A DNA stretch of 48,783 bases, from positions 1-48,783 of the forward strand of contig JBJMLO010000005.1 in assembly GCA_045805265.1 (NCBI GenBank), in the 5' to 3' direction. The translations under genes were made by a program, and so were the position numbers. Positions 32,608-40,471 of the stretch are shown in pieces. Each line of letters opens with the position of its first letter. Position 1 is the first letter of the stretch. The notes under the pieces are model-generated. The model ran no database searches and was not told the origin of the DNA. It was given only the letters and a program-made list of their open reading frames with translations. The DNA comes from JBJMLO01 sp045805265. GTDB taxonomy: Bacteria > Actinomycetota > UBA4738 > JACQTL01.

Positions 32608-33969
32608 CTAGGCCGCGGCGATCGACGCGCAGAAGGCAGAGAACGCCTCCACGTAGCGCGCGACATCCTCGTCGGAGTGCTGGACGGACACCGTCCACTG
32701 CTCCTCGTCGCCCGGCGTCATGAACACGCCGCGATTGATCAGCCAGGCCCAGCTGGCGGCGAACAGCTCCGGGTGGGTGTCGAGGTAGTCGCGGTAGTTC
32801 CGCATGGGCTCGGGCCGGTACGACACGCAGCCCTTCAGCCCGAGCTGCTGGACGTGCGCGGGGATGCCGTGCTCGGCGATGGCTCGCCGGCAGCCCTCGG
32901 CCAGCGTCGCCGACAGCCGGTTCACGTGCTCGTGGGCCTCGGGCGTGAGGACCTCGGTGAGGGCGGCCAGGCCGGCGTGCGCCACCAGGGGGTTGCCGTT
33001 GAACGTTCCCTGGTGGGCCACCGACCTCCCGATCTCGTCCATCACCGCGGCCGTCCCCCCGAACGCGCCCATCGGCGTCCCGCCCCCGATCGCCTTGGCG
33101 AAGCAGGCCAGGTCGGGCTGGACGCCGTACAGGTCCGTGGCGCCGCCGGGGGCCACCGTGGCGCCGGTCTTGACCTCGTCGAAGATCAGGACGACGCCGT
33201 GCTTGGTGCACAGCTCGCGGACCCGCTGCAGGTACCCGGGGTCGGGAGGCACGATGCCGATGTTCATCATCACGGGCTCGAGGATCATCGCCGCGAACTG
33301 GCTCGGGTAGGCCTCGAGCACCTCCTCGAGCGCGGCCGCGTCGTTGAACGGCACGACCTCGAGGTCGTCGGCCGTGTGCTTCGGGATGCCGCCGGAGAAC
33401 GGGACCGAGCCGCCGGCGTCGTGGCCCTCGAGCTGTGCCATCGACGGCACCACTGAGAACATCACCGCGTCGTGGTGTCCGTGGTAGGAACCCTCGATCT
33501 TGACGAGCCGCTCGCGGCCGGTGGCGGCGCGGGCCACGCGCAGCGCGTCCATGGTCGCCTCGGTGCCCGAGTTCGAGAACCGGACCCGTTCCAGTCGGAA
33601 CCGCCGGCAGAGCTCCTCGGCCAGCGCGACCGTGGTCTCGGTGGTGACGGCGAAGTGCGTGCCGTCCGCCGCGGCCGTGGCGATGGCCTCGCGGATCCTG
33701 GGGTGGGCGTGCCCCACGACCATCGTGCCGAAGCCGTTGTGGTAGTCGACGTACTCGTTGCCGTCGAGGTCCCACACCCTGCTGCCCCGGCCCCGGGCGA
33801 GGTAGATGGGGTACGGGTCGCCCGCCTGGAACGAGGACGCGACCCCGAGCGGCATGGTTCGCACCGCGCGCTCGTACAGCCTGCTCGACGCCCGTGTTCG
33901 CTCCAGCACCCCGGCGCGCTCGCTCGATTCCAGCTCGCCCGCCCGCACAAGGATCGATTCGATTCCCAC
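32608..33969 (-). CDS. Class III aminotransferase, glutamate-1-semialdehyde aminomutase family
   Basis: The GTG start at 33969 with GAGGAGG five nt upstream gives 453 residues; the open frame continues upstream without family similarity. Seen: RVWDLDGNEYVDYHNGFGTMVVGH, the SNSGTEATMDALRVAR phosphate loop, EGSYHGHHD, IFDEVKTG, and the PLP lysine about 292 in AKAIGGGTPMGAFGG. These are GSAM-family motifs, but GSAM proper usually has FDEVMTGFR. A true HemL for heme synthesis is possible; a role in polyamine or beta-amino-acid catabolism is equally plausible given the neighbours. No other heme genes are in the window. Divergent from hisD. Confidence 0.82.
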   Translation of the reverse strand: MGIESILVRAGELESSERAGVLERTRASSRLYERAVRTMPLGVASSFQAGDPYPIYLARGRGSRVWDLDGNEYVDYHNGFGTMVVGHAHPRIREAIATAAADGTHFAVTTETTVALAEELCRRFRLERVRFSNSGTEATMDALRVARAATGRERLVKIEGSYHGHHDAVMFSVVPSMAQLEGHDAGGSVPFSGGIPKHTADDLEVVPFNDAAALEEVLEAYPSQFAAMILEPVMMNIGIVPPDPGYLQRVRELCTKHGVVLIFDEVKTGATVAPGGATDLYGVQPDLACFAKAIGGGTPMGAFGGTAAVMDEIGRSVAHQGTFNGNPLVAHAGLAALTEVLTPEAHEHVNRLSATLAEGCRRAIAEHGIPAHVQQLGLKGCVSYRPEPMRNYRDYLDTHPELFAASWAWLINRGVFMTPGDEEQWTVSVQHSDEDVARYVEAFSAFCASIAAA

Positions 33970-34056
33970 ACGCACCTCCTCGAGTGCCACCGTACGCCCG
34001 GGTCGGGCCGGCGGGACTGGACGGGATGGCCAAATCCGCGGGCTCGGACCCGACGG

Positions 34057-34062
34057 TAGGCT
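34057..34062 (+). promoter_or_regulatory. -10 box (TAGGCT) of hisD
   Basis: TAGGCT ends 9 nt before the hisD ATG with no ribosome site between, matching the near-leaderless pattern at 31049 and 13696. It lies in the 102-bp divergent gap with the aminotransferase gene. Confidence 0.45.
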
Positions 34063-34071
34063 GCTCGAGCC

Positions 34072-35364
34072 ATGGGATCTGCGGTCGGCGTGCTGCGGGT
34101 GACGACCCCGGCGGAGCTTCCGGGCCGCGCTCTGCCGCACTTCGACCCGGAGGTGCTGGAGGGGGTCCGGGCGATCGTGGAACGCGTCCGCGCCGAGGGT
34201 GACGCGGCGCTGGTGGAGCTCACGCTGCGGTTCGACGGCGTCGACCTGGCCGGGGGCATCGAGGTCACGGACGGCGAGCTGGCCTCCGCGGCCGGGGAGC
34301 TTCCCGAAGACCTTCGGGCCGGGCTCGACGCCATGCACGAGCGGCTGGGCGAGCTGCACGCGCGGCAGGTCCCGACGCCGTGGGAGGCCGAGCGCGACGG
34401 CGTGCGCTACGCCGAGACCGTCCGGCCGGTGTCCGCGGCCGGCGCGTACGTCCCCGGGGGCCGGGCCGCGTACCCCTCGACCGTGCTGATGACCGCCGTC
34501 CCCGCCCGTGTCGCCGGCGTGGGGCGCGTCGTGCTGTGCACCCCCCCCGGCCCGGACGGGTCGGTCCCCGCGGCCGTCCGCTACGCCGCGCGCCTTGCCG
34601 GCGTGGACGCCCTGTACCGGATCGGCGGGGCGCAGGCGGTCGCGGCGCTGGCCTTCGGCACCGAGACGGTCGGGGCTGTGGACCTGATCGTCGGCCCCGG
34701 CAACGTGTGGGTCACCGCGGCCAAGCGGGAGGTGGCGGGCGTGGTCGGGATCGACGGCCTGGCGGGGCCGACCGAGCTCGTGGTCGTCGCCGACTCGTCG
34801 GCCGACCCGGCCGTGCTGGCCGCCGATCTGGTGGCCCAGGCGGAGCACGACCCGCAGGCCCGGGTGGTCCTCGTCTGCCTGGATCCCGATCTCCCGGCAC
34901 GCGTGGGGGCGGCCCTGGCCGCCGAGGTCGAGGCGTCGCCCCGCCGGTCGATCGTCGAGGCGGCGCTCCGCGACTCCACGGCGGTGGTCGTCGACGGCGA
35001 GGACCAGGCCGCCGAGGTGGCCGACCTGGTCGCCCCCGAGCACCTCCAGATCGTGACCCGGGACCCCGCCAGGATGCTCGGGCGATGCTCCTCCTACGGC
35101 GCCGCATTCCTCGGCGCGTCGACCCCCGTCGCGTTCGGGGACTACGGCGTGGGCTCGAACCATGTCCTGCCCACGATGGGGACGGCGCGGTTCGCCTCCG
35201 GCCTCCGGGCGTCCGACTTCTGCCGGGTGTCGAGCGTCGTCGAGGCCACGCCCCGGGGCCTGGACGACCACGGGGACGAGGTCGAGCTGATCGCCCGCGC
35301 GGAGGGCCTGCCCGGTCACGCCCGGGCGGTCGAGGTCCGCCGGACCGGCCCTCCGGGGGGCTGA
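34072..35364 (+). CDS. hisD: Histidinol dehydrogenase
   Basis: 430 residues, normal HisD length. It oxidises L-histidinol to histidine in two NAD-dependent steps. Seen: SAAGAYVPGGRAAYPSTVLMTAVPA, IGGAQAVAALAFGTE, DLIVGPGNVWVTAAKREV, AGPTELVVVAD (AGPSE in most), QAEHDP with zinc ligands, LVAPEHLQ and GVGSNHVLPT. It is alone here, without hisC, hisB or other histidine genes on either side. In many actinobacteria hisD heads the his operon, so this may be a displaced hisD or a HisD-like sulfolactate/other alcohol dehydrogenase; motif conservation favours the first. Confidence 0.88.
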   Translation: MGSAVGVLRVTTPAELPGRALPHFDPEVLEGVRAIVERVRAEGDAALVELTLRFDGVDLAGGIEVTDGELASAAGELPEDLRAGLDAMHERLGELHARQVPTPWEAERDGVRYAETVRPVSAAGAYVPGGRAAYPSTVLMTAVPARVAGVGRVVLCTPPGPDGSVPAAVRYAARLAGVDALYRIGGAQAVAALAFGTETVGAVDLIVGPGNVWVTAAKREVAGVVGIDGLAGPTELVVVADSSADPAVLAADLVAQAEHDPQARVVLVCLDPDLPARVGAALAAEVEASPRRSIVEAALRDSTAVVVDGEDQAAEVADLVAPEHLQIVTRDPARMLGRCSSYGAAFLGASTPVAFGDYGVGSNHVLPTMGTARFASGLRASDFCRVSSVVEATPRGLDDHGDEVELIARAEGLPGHARAVEVRRTGPPGG

Positions 35365-35448
35365 GGCGCCACCGGCCGATTGTCCTTTCCGTACAACCGC
35401 GGGGCCGGAGGTTCCTTCGGGCCCGAGAACCCCTGCGCGGTCCGGCGC

Positions 35449-35469
35449 GATAATCCCTTCGAGGAAGGG
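35449..35469 (+). promoter_or_regulatory. potA promoter box and hairpin covering the ribosome site
   Basis: GATAAT at 35449-35454 is a good -10 box with no clear -35. CCCTTC (35455-35460) pairs perfectly with GAAGGG (35464-35469) around loop GAG. The GAAGGGAG part is the potA ribosome site, so any transcript starting upstream of 35455 would hide it, while one starting near 35461 would not. Confidence 0.35.
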
Positions 35470-35477
35470 AGCCCCGG

Positions 35478-36605
35478 GTGCCCGAGGTCGACGTCCGCCT
35501 CGAACGCGTCACCAAGCTGTTCGGCGACCAGGTCGCCGTGGACGACCTGTCGCTCGACGTCGAGCGGGGGGAGTTCTTCAGCCTCCTCGGGCCGTCCGGG
35601 TGCGGGAAGACCACCACGCTCCGCATGATCGGTGGCTTCGAGGAGCCCACCGCCGGGGCGATCTCCCTGGCGGGGAAGGAGGTGACCACGCTCCCCGCGT
35701 ACCGCCGGGACGTGAACACCGTCTTCCAGTCGTATGCGCTGTTCCCACACCTCGACGTGTTCGAGAACGTCGCCTTCGGGCTGCGCCGCAAGGGCGTCAG
35801 CAAGGCGCAGGTCCGGGTCCGGGTGCGCGAGATGCTCCGGCTGGTCGACCTCACCGGATTCGACGAGCGGAAGCCCCGCGCGCTCTCCGGCGGGCAGCAG
35901 CAGCGGGTGGCGCTCGCCCGGGCGCTGGTCAACGAGCCACAGCTCCTCCTCCTGGACGAGCCGCTCGGCGCGCTGGACCTGAAGCTGCGCAAGCAGATGC
36001 AGCTGGAGCTGAAGCGGATCCAGCAGGGGGTCCAGATCACGTTCCTGTACGTGACGCACGACCAGGAGGAGGCCATGACGATGTCGAACCGCCTGGCGGT
36101 GATGCGCCGCGGGCGGATCGAGCAGATCGGCGCTCCGGAGGACGTCTATGACCACCCCACCACGGAGTTCGTGGCCGGGTTCCTGGGAGCCTCGAACCTC
36201 CTTCCGGGGGAGGTGAAGGAGCGGTCCGGGGACACGACGTCCGTGCTGGTCGCCGGCGGCTCGGTCCTGGAGGTGCCGGCCGACCGGGTGCCGGAGGGGG
36301 CCGACGTCAAGGTGGGAGTTCGGCCGGAGAAGATCCACATCGAAGCGGCGTCGACGCCGCTCCCCGGCGACGGGTGGAACGCCGTCGAGGGCGGGCTCCG
36401 GGACGTCACCTACATCGGGGTGAGCCACCAGTTCACGGTGGAAGGGCCCGCGGGCGCGAGCCTCACCGTGTATGAGCAGAACCGGGGAACGACGGGCATC
36501 CCCACACCGGGCGAGCGGGTCCGGTTGCGTTGGAGGCCCGAGCACACGTTCGCTGTGGAACCCACCGGATCGAGCGAGGCGGAGGAAGAGGGAGAGAGAA
36601 CATGA
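35478..36605 (+). CDS. potA: Spermidine/putrescine-type ABC transporter ATP-binding protein
   Basis: 375 residues, GTG start after GAAGGGAG. Walker A GPSGCGKTT from residue 38, Q-loop VFQSYALFPHL, signature LSGGQQQR, Walker B LLLLDEPL, and the switch His in YVTHDQEEA. A C-terminal regulatory TOBE domain (about 280-360) contains VGVRPEKIHIE and a DVTYIGVSHQF segment typical of PotA. It couples ATP hydrolysis to polyamine import. It starts the potABCD operon and overlaps the next gene by ATGA. Confidence 0.93.
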   Translation: MPEVDVRLERVTKLFGDQVAVDDLSLDVERGEFFSLLGPSGCGKTTTLRMIGGFEEPTAGAISLAGKEVTTLPAYRRDVNTVFQSYALFPHLDVFENVAFGLRRKGVSKAQVRVRVREMLRLVDLTGFDERKPRALSGGQQQRVALARALVNEPQLLLLDEPLGALDLKLRKQMQLELKRIQQGVQITFLYVTHDQEEAMTMSNRLAVMRRGRIEQIGAPEDVYDHPTTEFVAGFLGASNLLPGEVKERSGDTTSVLVAGGSVLEVPADRVPEGADVKVGVRPEKIHIEAASTPLPGDGWNAVEGGLRDVTYIGVSHQFTVEGPAGASLTVYEQNRGTTGIPTPGERVRLRWRPEHTFAVEPTGSSEAEEEGERT

Positions 36606-37909
36606 CGGATCGGAACGAACCATCGCAGCGTCCCCTGATCGACCCCGCGCTGCTGCGGGGCCTCACCCAGCGTCGCGTCTCCCGCCGCGACATGTTCCGC
36701 TACACGGGGGTCGGGCTTGGTGCCGCCGGACTCGCGTCGTTCCTCGCGGCCTGCGGCGTCAAGGGCAGCGGGAAGTCCTCGACGCCGAGCGTGGGCGCGT
36801 CGGACCTCAAGCAGATCTACGACGACGGCAAGCCGGCCGGCCAGTTGAACTTCGCCAACTGGCCCGACTACATCGACATCAACGCGAAGGGGGACAGCCC
36901 CAGCCTCCAGCAGTTCACGAAGGAGACGGGGATCAAGGTCACATACAAGACGCCGATCAACGACAACCAGCCCTTCCTCGCGAAGATCATCCCGGTCCTG
37001 CAGGCAGGTGAGGACACGGGCTACGACCTGATGGTGCTGACGAACGGCGGCGGCATCGAACCGATGCTGAAGCTCGGGTTCCTCACGCCAATCGACCACC
37101 AGTACCTCCCGAACTGGAAGAAGTACGCCGACCCCAAGACCCTCGACCCCGTCTACGATCCGGGGAACCGCTACACGGTCGCGTGGCAGTCGGGGTTCAC
37201 CGGGCTGGGCTACAACTCGAAGCTCGTCAAGACACCTCCGACGAGCTTCAACGACCTGCTCGACCCCGACTACCTCCAGGCCGCGGGAGTTCCCAAGGAC
37301 GCGGTCGGCCTCTTCGGCAACGACCAGGACCTCCCGTGTCCGGCGCTCACCGCGATGGGGCTGGACCCGAACACCGCGACGCCGGACCAGTGGAAGCAGG
37401 CGGCCGACAAGGTGACGAAGGCGCGCGGCGACGGGTTCATCCGCAAGTTCTACGACCAGAGCTACATCGACGCGCTGGAAAACGGCGACATCCTCGTGAC
37501 GCAGGCGTGGTCAGGGGACATCTTCATCGCCGCCGAACCCGAAGCCAACGGCGGCGACGGGTTCCCGGAGATGAAGTTCGCCTTCCCGAAGGAGGGGCCG
37601 ATCTACTGGCACGACAACATGTGCATCCCGCTGCACGCGCAGCACCCGGTCGACGCCATCACGTACATGAACTACGTGTACGACCCGAAGGTGGCCGGCA
37701 AGATGACGGACTTCATCTGGTACGTCTCCCCGGTCCCCGCGGCGCAGAAGTACGTGGCCGACGTGCTGAAGGATCCCGCGGTTGCCGACAGCCCGCTGGT
37801 GTTCCCCAGCACGCAGGACCTTGCCCAGGCCAAGCAGTACAAGGTCTTCAAGGATCAGGCCGAGCAGGACGAGTGGGACGGCGTGTGGACCCCCGTGTAC
37901 AGCTCGTAA
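36602..37909 (+). CDS. potD: Polyamine-type ABC transporter substrate-binding lipoprotein
   Basis: 435 residues from ATG 36602 (ATGA overlap with potA). Twin-arginine motif SRRDMF (27-32), hydrophobic stretch, and lipobox LAAC with Cys51, so it is probably exported folded by Tat and lipid-anchored. The mature part is a PotD-type binding protein: LNFANWPDYIDI, GYDLMVLTNGGGIEPM, and CIPLHAQHPVDAITYMNYV. Order in the operon is A-D-B-C instead of the usual A-B-C-D. Substrate class inferred from the family: spermidine, putrescine or a related amine. Confidence 0.92.
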   Translation: MTDRNEPSQRPLIDPALLRGLTQRRVSRRDMFRYTGVGLGAAGLASFLAACGVKGSGKSSTPSVGASDLKQIYDDGKPAGQLNFANWPDYIDINAKGDSPSLQQFTKETGIKVTYKTPINDNQPFLAKIIPVLQAGEDTGYDLMVLTNGGGIEPMLKLGFLTPIDHQYLPNWKKYADPKTLDPVYDPGNRYTVAWQSGFTGLGYNSKLVKTPPTSFNDLLDPDYLQAAGVPKDAVGLFGNDQDLPCPALTAMGLDPNTATPDQWKQAADKVTKARGDGFIRKFYDQSYIDALENGDILVTQAWSGDIFIAAEPEANGGDGFPEMKFAFPKEGPIYWHDNMCIPLHAQHPVDAITYMNYVYDPKVAGKMTDFIWYVSPVPAAQKYVADVLKDPAVADSPLVFPSTQDLAQAKQYKVFKDQAEQDEWDGVWTPVYSS

Positions 37910-38775
37910 CCAACAAGCGGCGCAAGCGTCGCGGCAACGCGTCGCCCTACCTGCTGATCGGGCCGGGCGGCCTGTGGCTCTTGATCTTCTTCATCGTGCC
38001 GCTGTTCTTCATGCTGTCGGTGTCGCTCCAGACGGGCGACCTGTATCAGGGGTTCCGCAACACCTGGCGGTTCGCCAACTACACCGACGCGATCTCGCGC
38101 TACCACGTCCAGTTCGTGCGATCGTTGATCTTCGGCACCATCGCGACCATCGCGATGCTCGTCGTCTCGTATCCGCTCGCGTACTGGATCGCGTTCCGGG
38201 GTGGACGTCACAAGACCACCTACCTCCTGATCATGCTGCTCCCTTTCTTCGTGTCCTTCGTGATCCGGACGCTCGCCTGGGAATTCATCCTGTCGGACAA
38301 CGGGATCGTGCTCGGGGCTCTGAAGAGCTGGCACCTGCTCCCCCGGGGCTTCCACGTGCTGGCCACGCCGGTCGCCGTGATCTCGGGAATCGCCTACAAC
38401 TTCCTCCCGTTCATGGCGTTGCCGATCTATGTCTCGCTCGAGCGCATCGACCGCACGGTGGTGGAGGCCGCCCGGGACCTGTACGCCACCAACCGCAAGG
38501 TCTTCACCAAGGTCATCCTGCCCCTGTCGATCCCCGGCGTGTTCGCCGGCGTCCTGCTCACGTTCGTCCCGGCGGTGGGGGATTACCTGAACGCCCAGAT
38601 CCTCGGGGGCACGAACACCACGATGATCGGCAACATCATCCAGCAGGAGTACCTGGTGCAGTTCCACTACCCGACCGCGGCCGCGCTGTCGTTCATCCTG
38701 ATGGTCGCACTCGTGATCGGGATCGTGATCTACGCGAAGGTGCTCGGGACGCGCCAGATCGAGGAGTACGTCTGA
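37885..38775 (+). CDS. potB: Polyamine-type ABC transporter permease PotB
   Basis: The first conserved residues (RRGNASPYLLIGPGGLWLLIFF) follow the potD stop directly, but no ATG or GTG lies there. The nearest in-frame starts are GTG 37885 and 37873, inside potD, so translation is probably coupled; 37885 gives 296 residues. Six membrane helices and the permease EAA loop (VEAARDLYATNRKVFTKVILPLSIPG) are present. Pairs with PotC to form the channel. Stop and next start overlap as TGATG. Confidence 0.88.
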   Translation: MDPRVQLVTNKRRKRRGNASPYLLIGPGGLWLLIFFIVPLFFMLSVSLQTGDLYQGFRNTWRFANYTDAISRYHVQFVRSLIFGTIATIAMLVVSYPLAYWIAFRGGRHKTTYLLIMLLPFFVSFVIRTLAWEFILSDNGIVLGALKSWHLLPRGFHVLATPVAVISGIAYNFLPFMALPIYVSLERIDRTVVEAARDLYATNRKVFTKVILPLSIPGVFAGVLLTFVPAVGDYLNAQILGGTNTTMIGNIIQQEYLVQFHYPTAAALSFILMVALVIGIVIYAKVLGTRQIEEYV

Positions 38776-39632
38776 TGGGGACCGCGGCGCCGGCGACCGT
38801 GGAGCCCCGGGCCGAGCGGATGGACGCGCCGCCCCGGCCGCCGAGGCGGCGCCGGTGGACGAGGTACGTGCTCCCCGTCTACTCGATCGGGGTGCTCGTG
38901 TACCTGGTGCTCCCCATCCTGGTGATGATCCTGTACGGGTTCAACAACAGCGGGTTCAAGCGCGTGAGCTTCCGGTGGCTCGGGTTCACGACGGAGTGGT
39001 ACCGCAAGCTGCTCGCGATCCCCGACCTCACGAACTCACTCAAGAACTCCCTCATCGTCGCGACCATCAGCACCCTGATCGCCACGGCGCTCGGCACGAT
39101 GATGGCGCTCGCGCTGGTCCGGTACCGCTTCCGGGCGAGGGGGACGAGCGAGTTCGTGATGTTCCTGAACATCGCGGCCCCGGAGATCGTGCTGGGCGCG
39201 TCGCTGCTGTCGCTGTTCATCACGTTCGGCGTCCCCCGGGGGATGCTGACGATCATCATCGCCCACGTGATGTTCAACATCGCGTTCGTCACGATCACGG
39301 TCCGGGCGCGGCTGGCCGGGTTCGACCTGGCCGTCGAGGAGGCCGCCCAGGACCTCGGCGCCACTCCGTGGGTGACGTTCTGGAGGGTGACCTTTCCCCT
39401 TATCTTCCCGGGGATCCTGGCCGGCGCCCTGCTCGCGTTCGCGCTGTCGATCGACGACTTCATCATCACGAACTTCGTGGCCGGGTCGACGCAGACCTTC
39501 CCGCTGTGGGTGTACGGGACCGTCAAGGTCGGGATCCCGCCGCAGGTCTTCGTGATGGGCACCCTGATCTTCATGGTGGGCGTGCTGATCGCGATCACGA
39601 ACGTCGTGGTCCAGCGCCGCAAGCCGGTCTGA
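38775..39632 (+). CDS. potC: Polyamine-type ABC transporter permease PotC
   Basis: 285 residues, ATG in the TGATG overlap with potB. A basic, Pro/Arg-rich cytosolic leader is followed by six membrane helices and the EAA loop (VEEAAQDLGATPWVTFWRVTFPLIFPG). SIDDFIITNFVAGSTQTFPLWVYG is typical of PotC/YdcV permeases. Last gene of the operon; the 175-bp gap that follows carries the regulatory sites of the atp operon. Confidence 0.9.
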   Translation: MGTAAPATVEPRAERMDAPPRPPRRRRWTRYVLPVYSIGVLVYLVLPILVMILYGFNNSGFKRVSFRWLGFTTEWYRKLLAIPDLTNSLKNSLIVATISTLIATALGTMMALALVRYRFRARGTSEFVMFLNIAAPEIVLGASLLSLFITFGVPRGMLTIIIAHVMFNIAFVTITVRARLAGFDLAVEEAAQDLGATPWVTFWRVTFPLIFPGILAGALLAFALSIDDFIITNFVAGSTQTFPLWVYGTVKVGIPPQVFVMGTLIFMVGVLIAITNVVVQRRKPV

Positions 39633-39679
39633 AGCGGCCACGGCGCGGACGTGCCGGGTATCGAAACCGGGTAGGGTGT

Positions 39680-39697
39680 TTGTGAAAGTTTTCACAA
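39680..39697. promoter_or_regulatory. Perfect 18-bp palindrome, Rex- or CRP-type operator
   Basis: TTGTGAAA, 2-nt centre GT, TTTCACAA: a perfect inverted repeat. It matches the Rex operator form TTGTGAA-N4-TTCACAA and also the CRP form TGTGA-N6-TCACA. It lies 128 nt upstream of the first atp gene start and just after a TAGGGT box (39672-39677) that could be the -10 of an upstream promoter; then the site would sit over the transcription start and block it. Rex senses NADH/NAD, which would tie ATP synthase expression to redox state. Confidence 0.65.
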
Positions 39698-39767
39698 GCG
39701 GGGGCCCGAGTGCTGGATCAGCGGCCGGAAAAGGCCATCTACCTGCGCCGATGCTCGAAGCGCCGTT

Positions 39768-39797
39768 TTGACGGCCTCGGAGCGCGGCCGGTAGAAT
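39768..39797 (+). promoter_or_regulatory. atp operon promoter
   Basis: TTGACG (39768-39773), 18-nt spacer, TAGAAT (39792-39797): the best -35/-10 pair in the window. The GTG start of atpZ follows after 10 nt with no ribosome site, so the message would have a leader of only about 3-4 nt. Confidence 0.65.
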
Positions 39798-39807
39798 CCC
39801 CCACCCA

Positions 39808-40035
39808 GTGGCCGGTGAGCCGGGTGGTGGAGCCGGGGGCGACCCGAACCTGGGCTCGGCGTGGAGCGCGATCAGCATCCTGCTCGGCGGCCTTGTGGCC
39901 TGGGGCGGGATCGGGTTCCTCCTGGACCGGCTGTTCGGGTTCCGCGCCCTGTTCCTCCCGATCGGCCTGCTCGTCGGCGCGGTCGGCGGGACCTGGCTGG
40001 TGATCATCCGTTATGCGAGAGACCAGAAGGACTGA
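39808..40035 (+). CDS. atpZ: AtpZ/AtpI-type small membrane protein of the ATP synthase operon
   Basis: 75 residues, GTG start. A Gly-rich leader and two membrane helices (SILLGGLVAWGGIGFLLDRLFG and LPIGLLVGAVGGTWLVIIRYA) joined by a charged turn. This is the F0F1 subunit family that may help assemble the c-ring or transport Mg/Ca at the head of atp operons. It overlaps the next gene by 23 nt. Confidence 0.85.
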   Translation: MAGEPGGGAGGDPNLGSAWSAISILLGGLVAWGGIGFLLDRLFGFRALFLPIGLLVGAVGGTWLVIIRYARDQKD

Positions 40036-40471
40036 CCAGCCGGAGCGCCAGATGGCCCTCCGGGCGCTCGTGCCCGGAGCCGTCCTGGCCGTCGCCGCGT
40101 TCGGCGTCGGGTTCGCCGCGAACGGAGTCCGCGCCGCTGTCTCGGCGCTCCTCGGTGTCCTCCTCGTCAGCACGAGCTTCGCCGTGTACGTCCTGGTCCT
40201 GGCCCGGGCCCGCCGCGTCTCCTCGGCGGTCCTGCAGGGCGCGGTGCTCGGCGGGTGGCTGCTCCGCCTCGCGGTCGTGGTCGCCTCGCTGGTCGCGGTG
40301 AAGGCGTCGGGGGGCGACGTGGCGGCGTTCGGCTTCGCCGCGATCGTCACGGCGCTCGCAGTGGCGAGCTACGAGGCCTGGGTGGTCCTCACCGGCCGGC
40401 TGGAGCCGGTTCCGGACCCCCGGGCGCAGGAGGCCCCCGCGAACGCCGGGCAACTGGGGAGCGGGACCTAG
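40013..40471 (+). CDS. atpI: Putative ATP synthase protein I (membrane protein)
   Basis: 152 residues with four membrane helices (LVPGAVLAVAAFGVGFAA; VSALLGVLLVSTSFAVYVLVL; LQGAVLGGWLLRLAVVVASLVAV; AAIVTALAVASYEAWVVL). Position between atpZ and atpB and helix layout fit the AtpI-like protein of actinobacteria, which is poorly conserved in sequence. ATG at 40013 lies inside atpZ; ATG at 40052 is an alternative. Ends directly before the atpB GTG. Role in the synthase inferred from location only. Confidence 0.7.
   Translation: MRETRRTDQPERQMALRALVPGAVLAVAAFGVGFAANGVRAAVSALLGVLLVSTSFAVYVLVLARARRVSSAVLQGAVLGGWLLRLAVVVASLVAVKASGGDVAAFGFAAIVTALAVASYEAWVVLTGRLEPVPDPRAQEAPANAGQLGSGT

Noticed and set aside
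39710..40003. Small frame starting GTG 39710 ahead of atpZ
   Set aside because: It overlaps the atp promoter and atpZ, has poor ribosome-site support and no recognisable motif after the first 20 codons.
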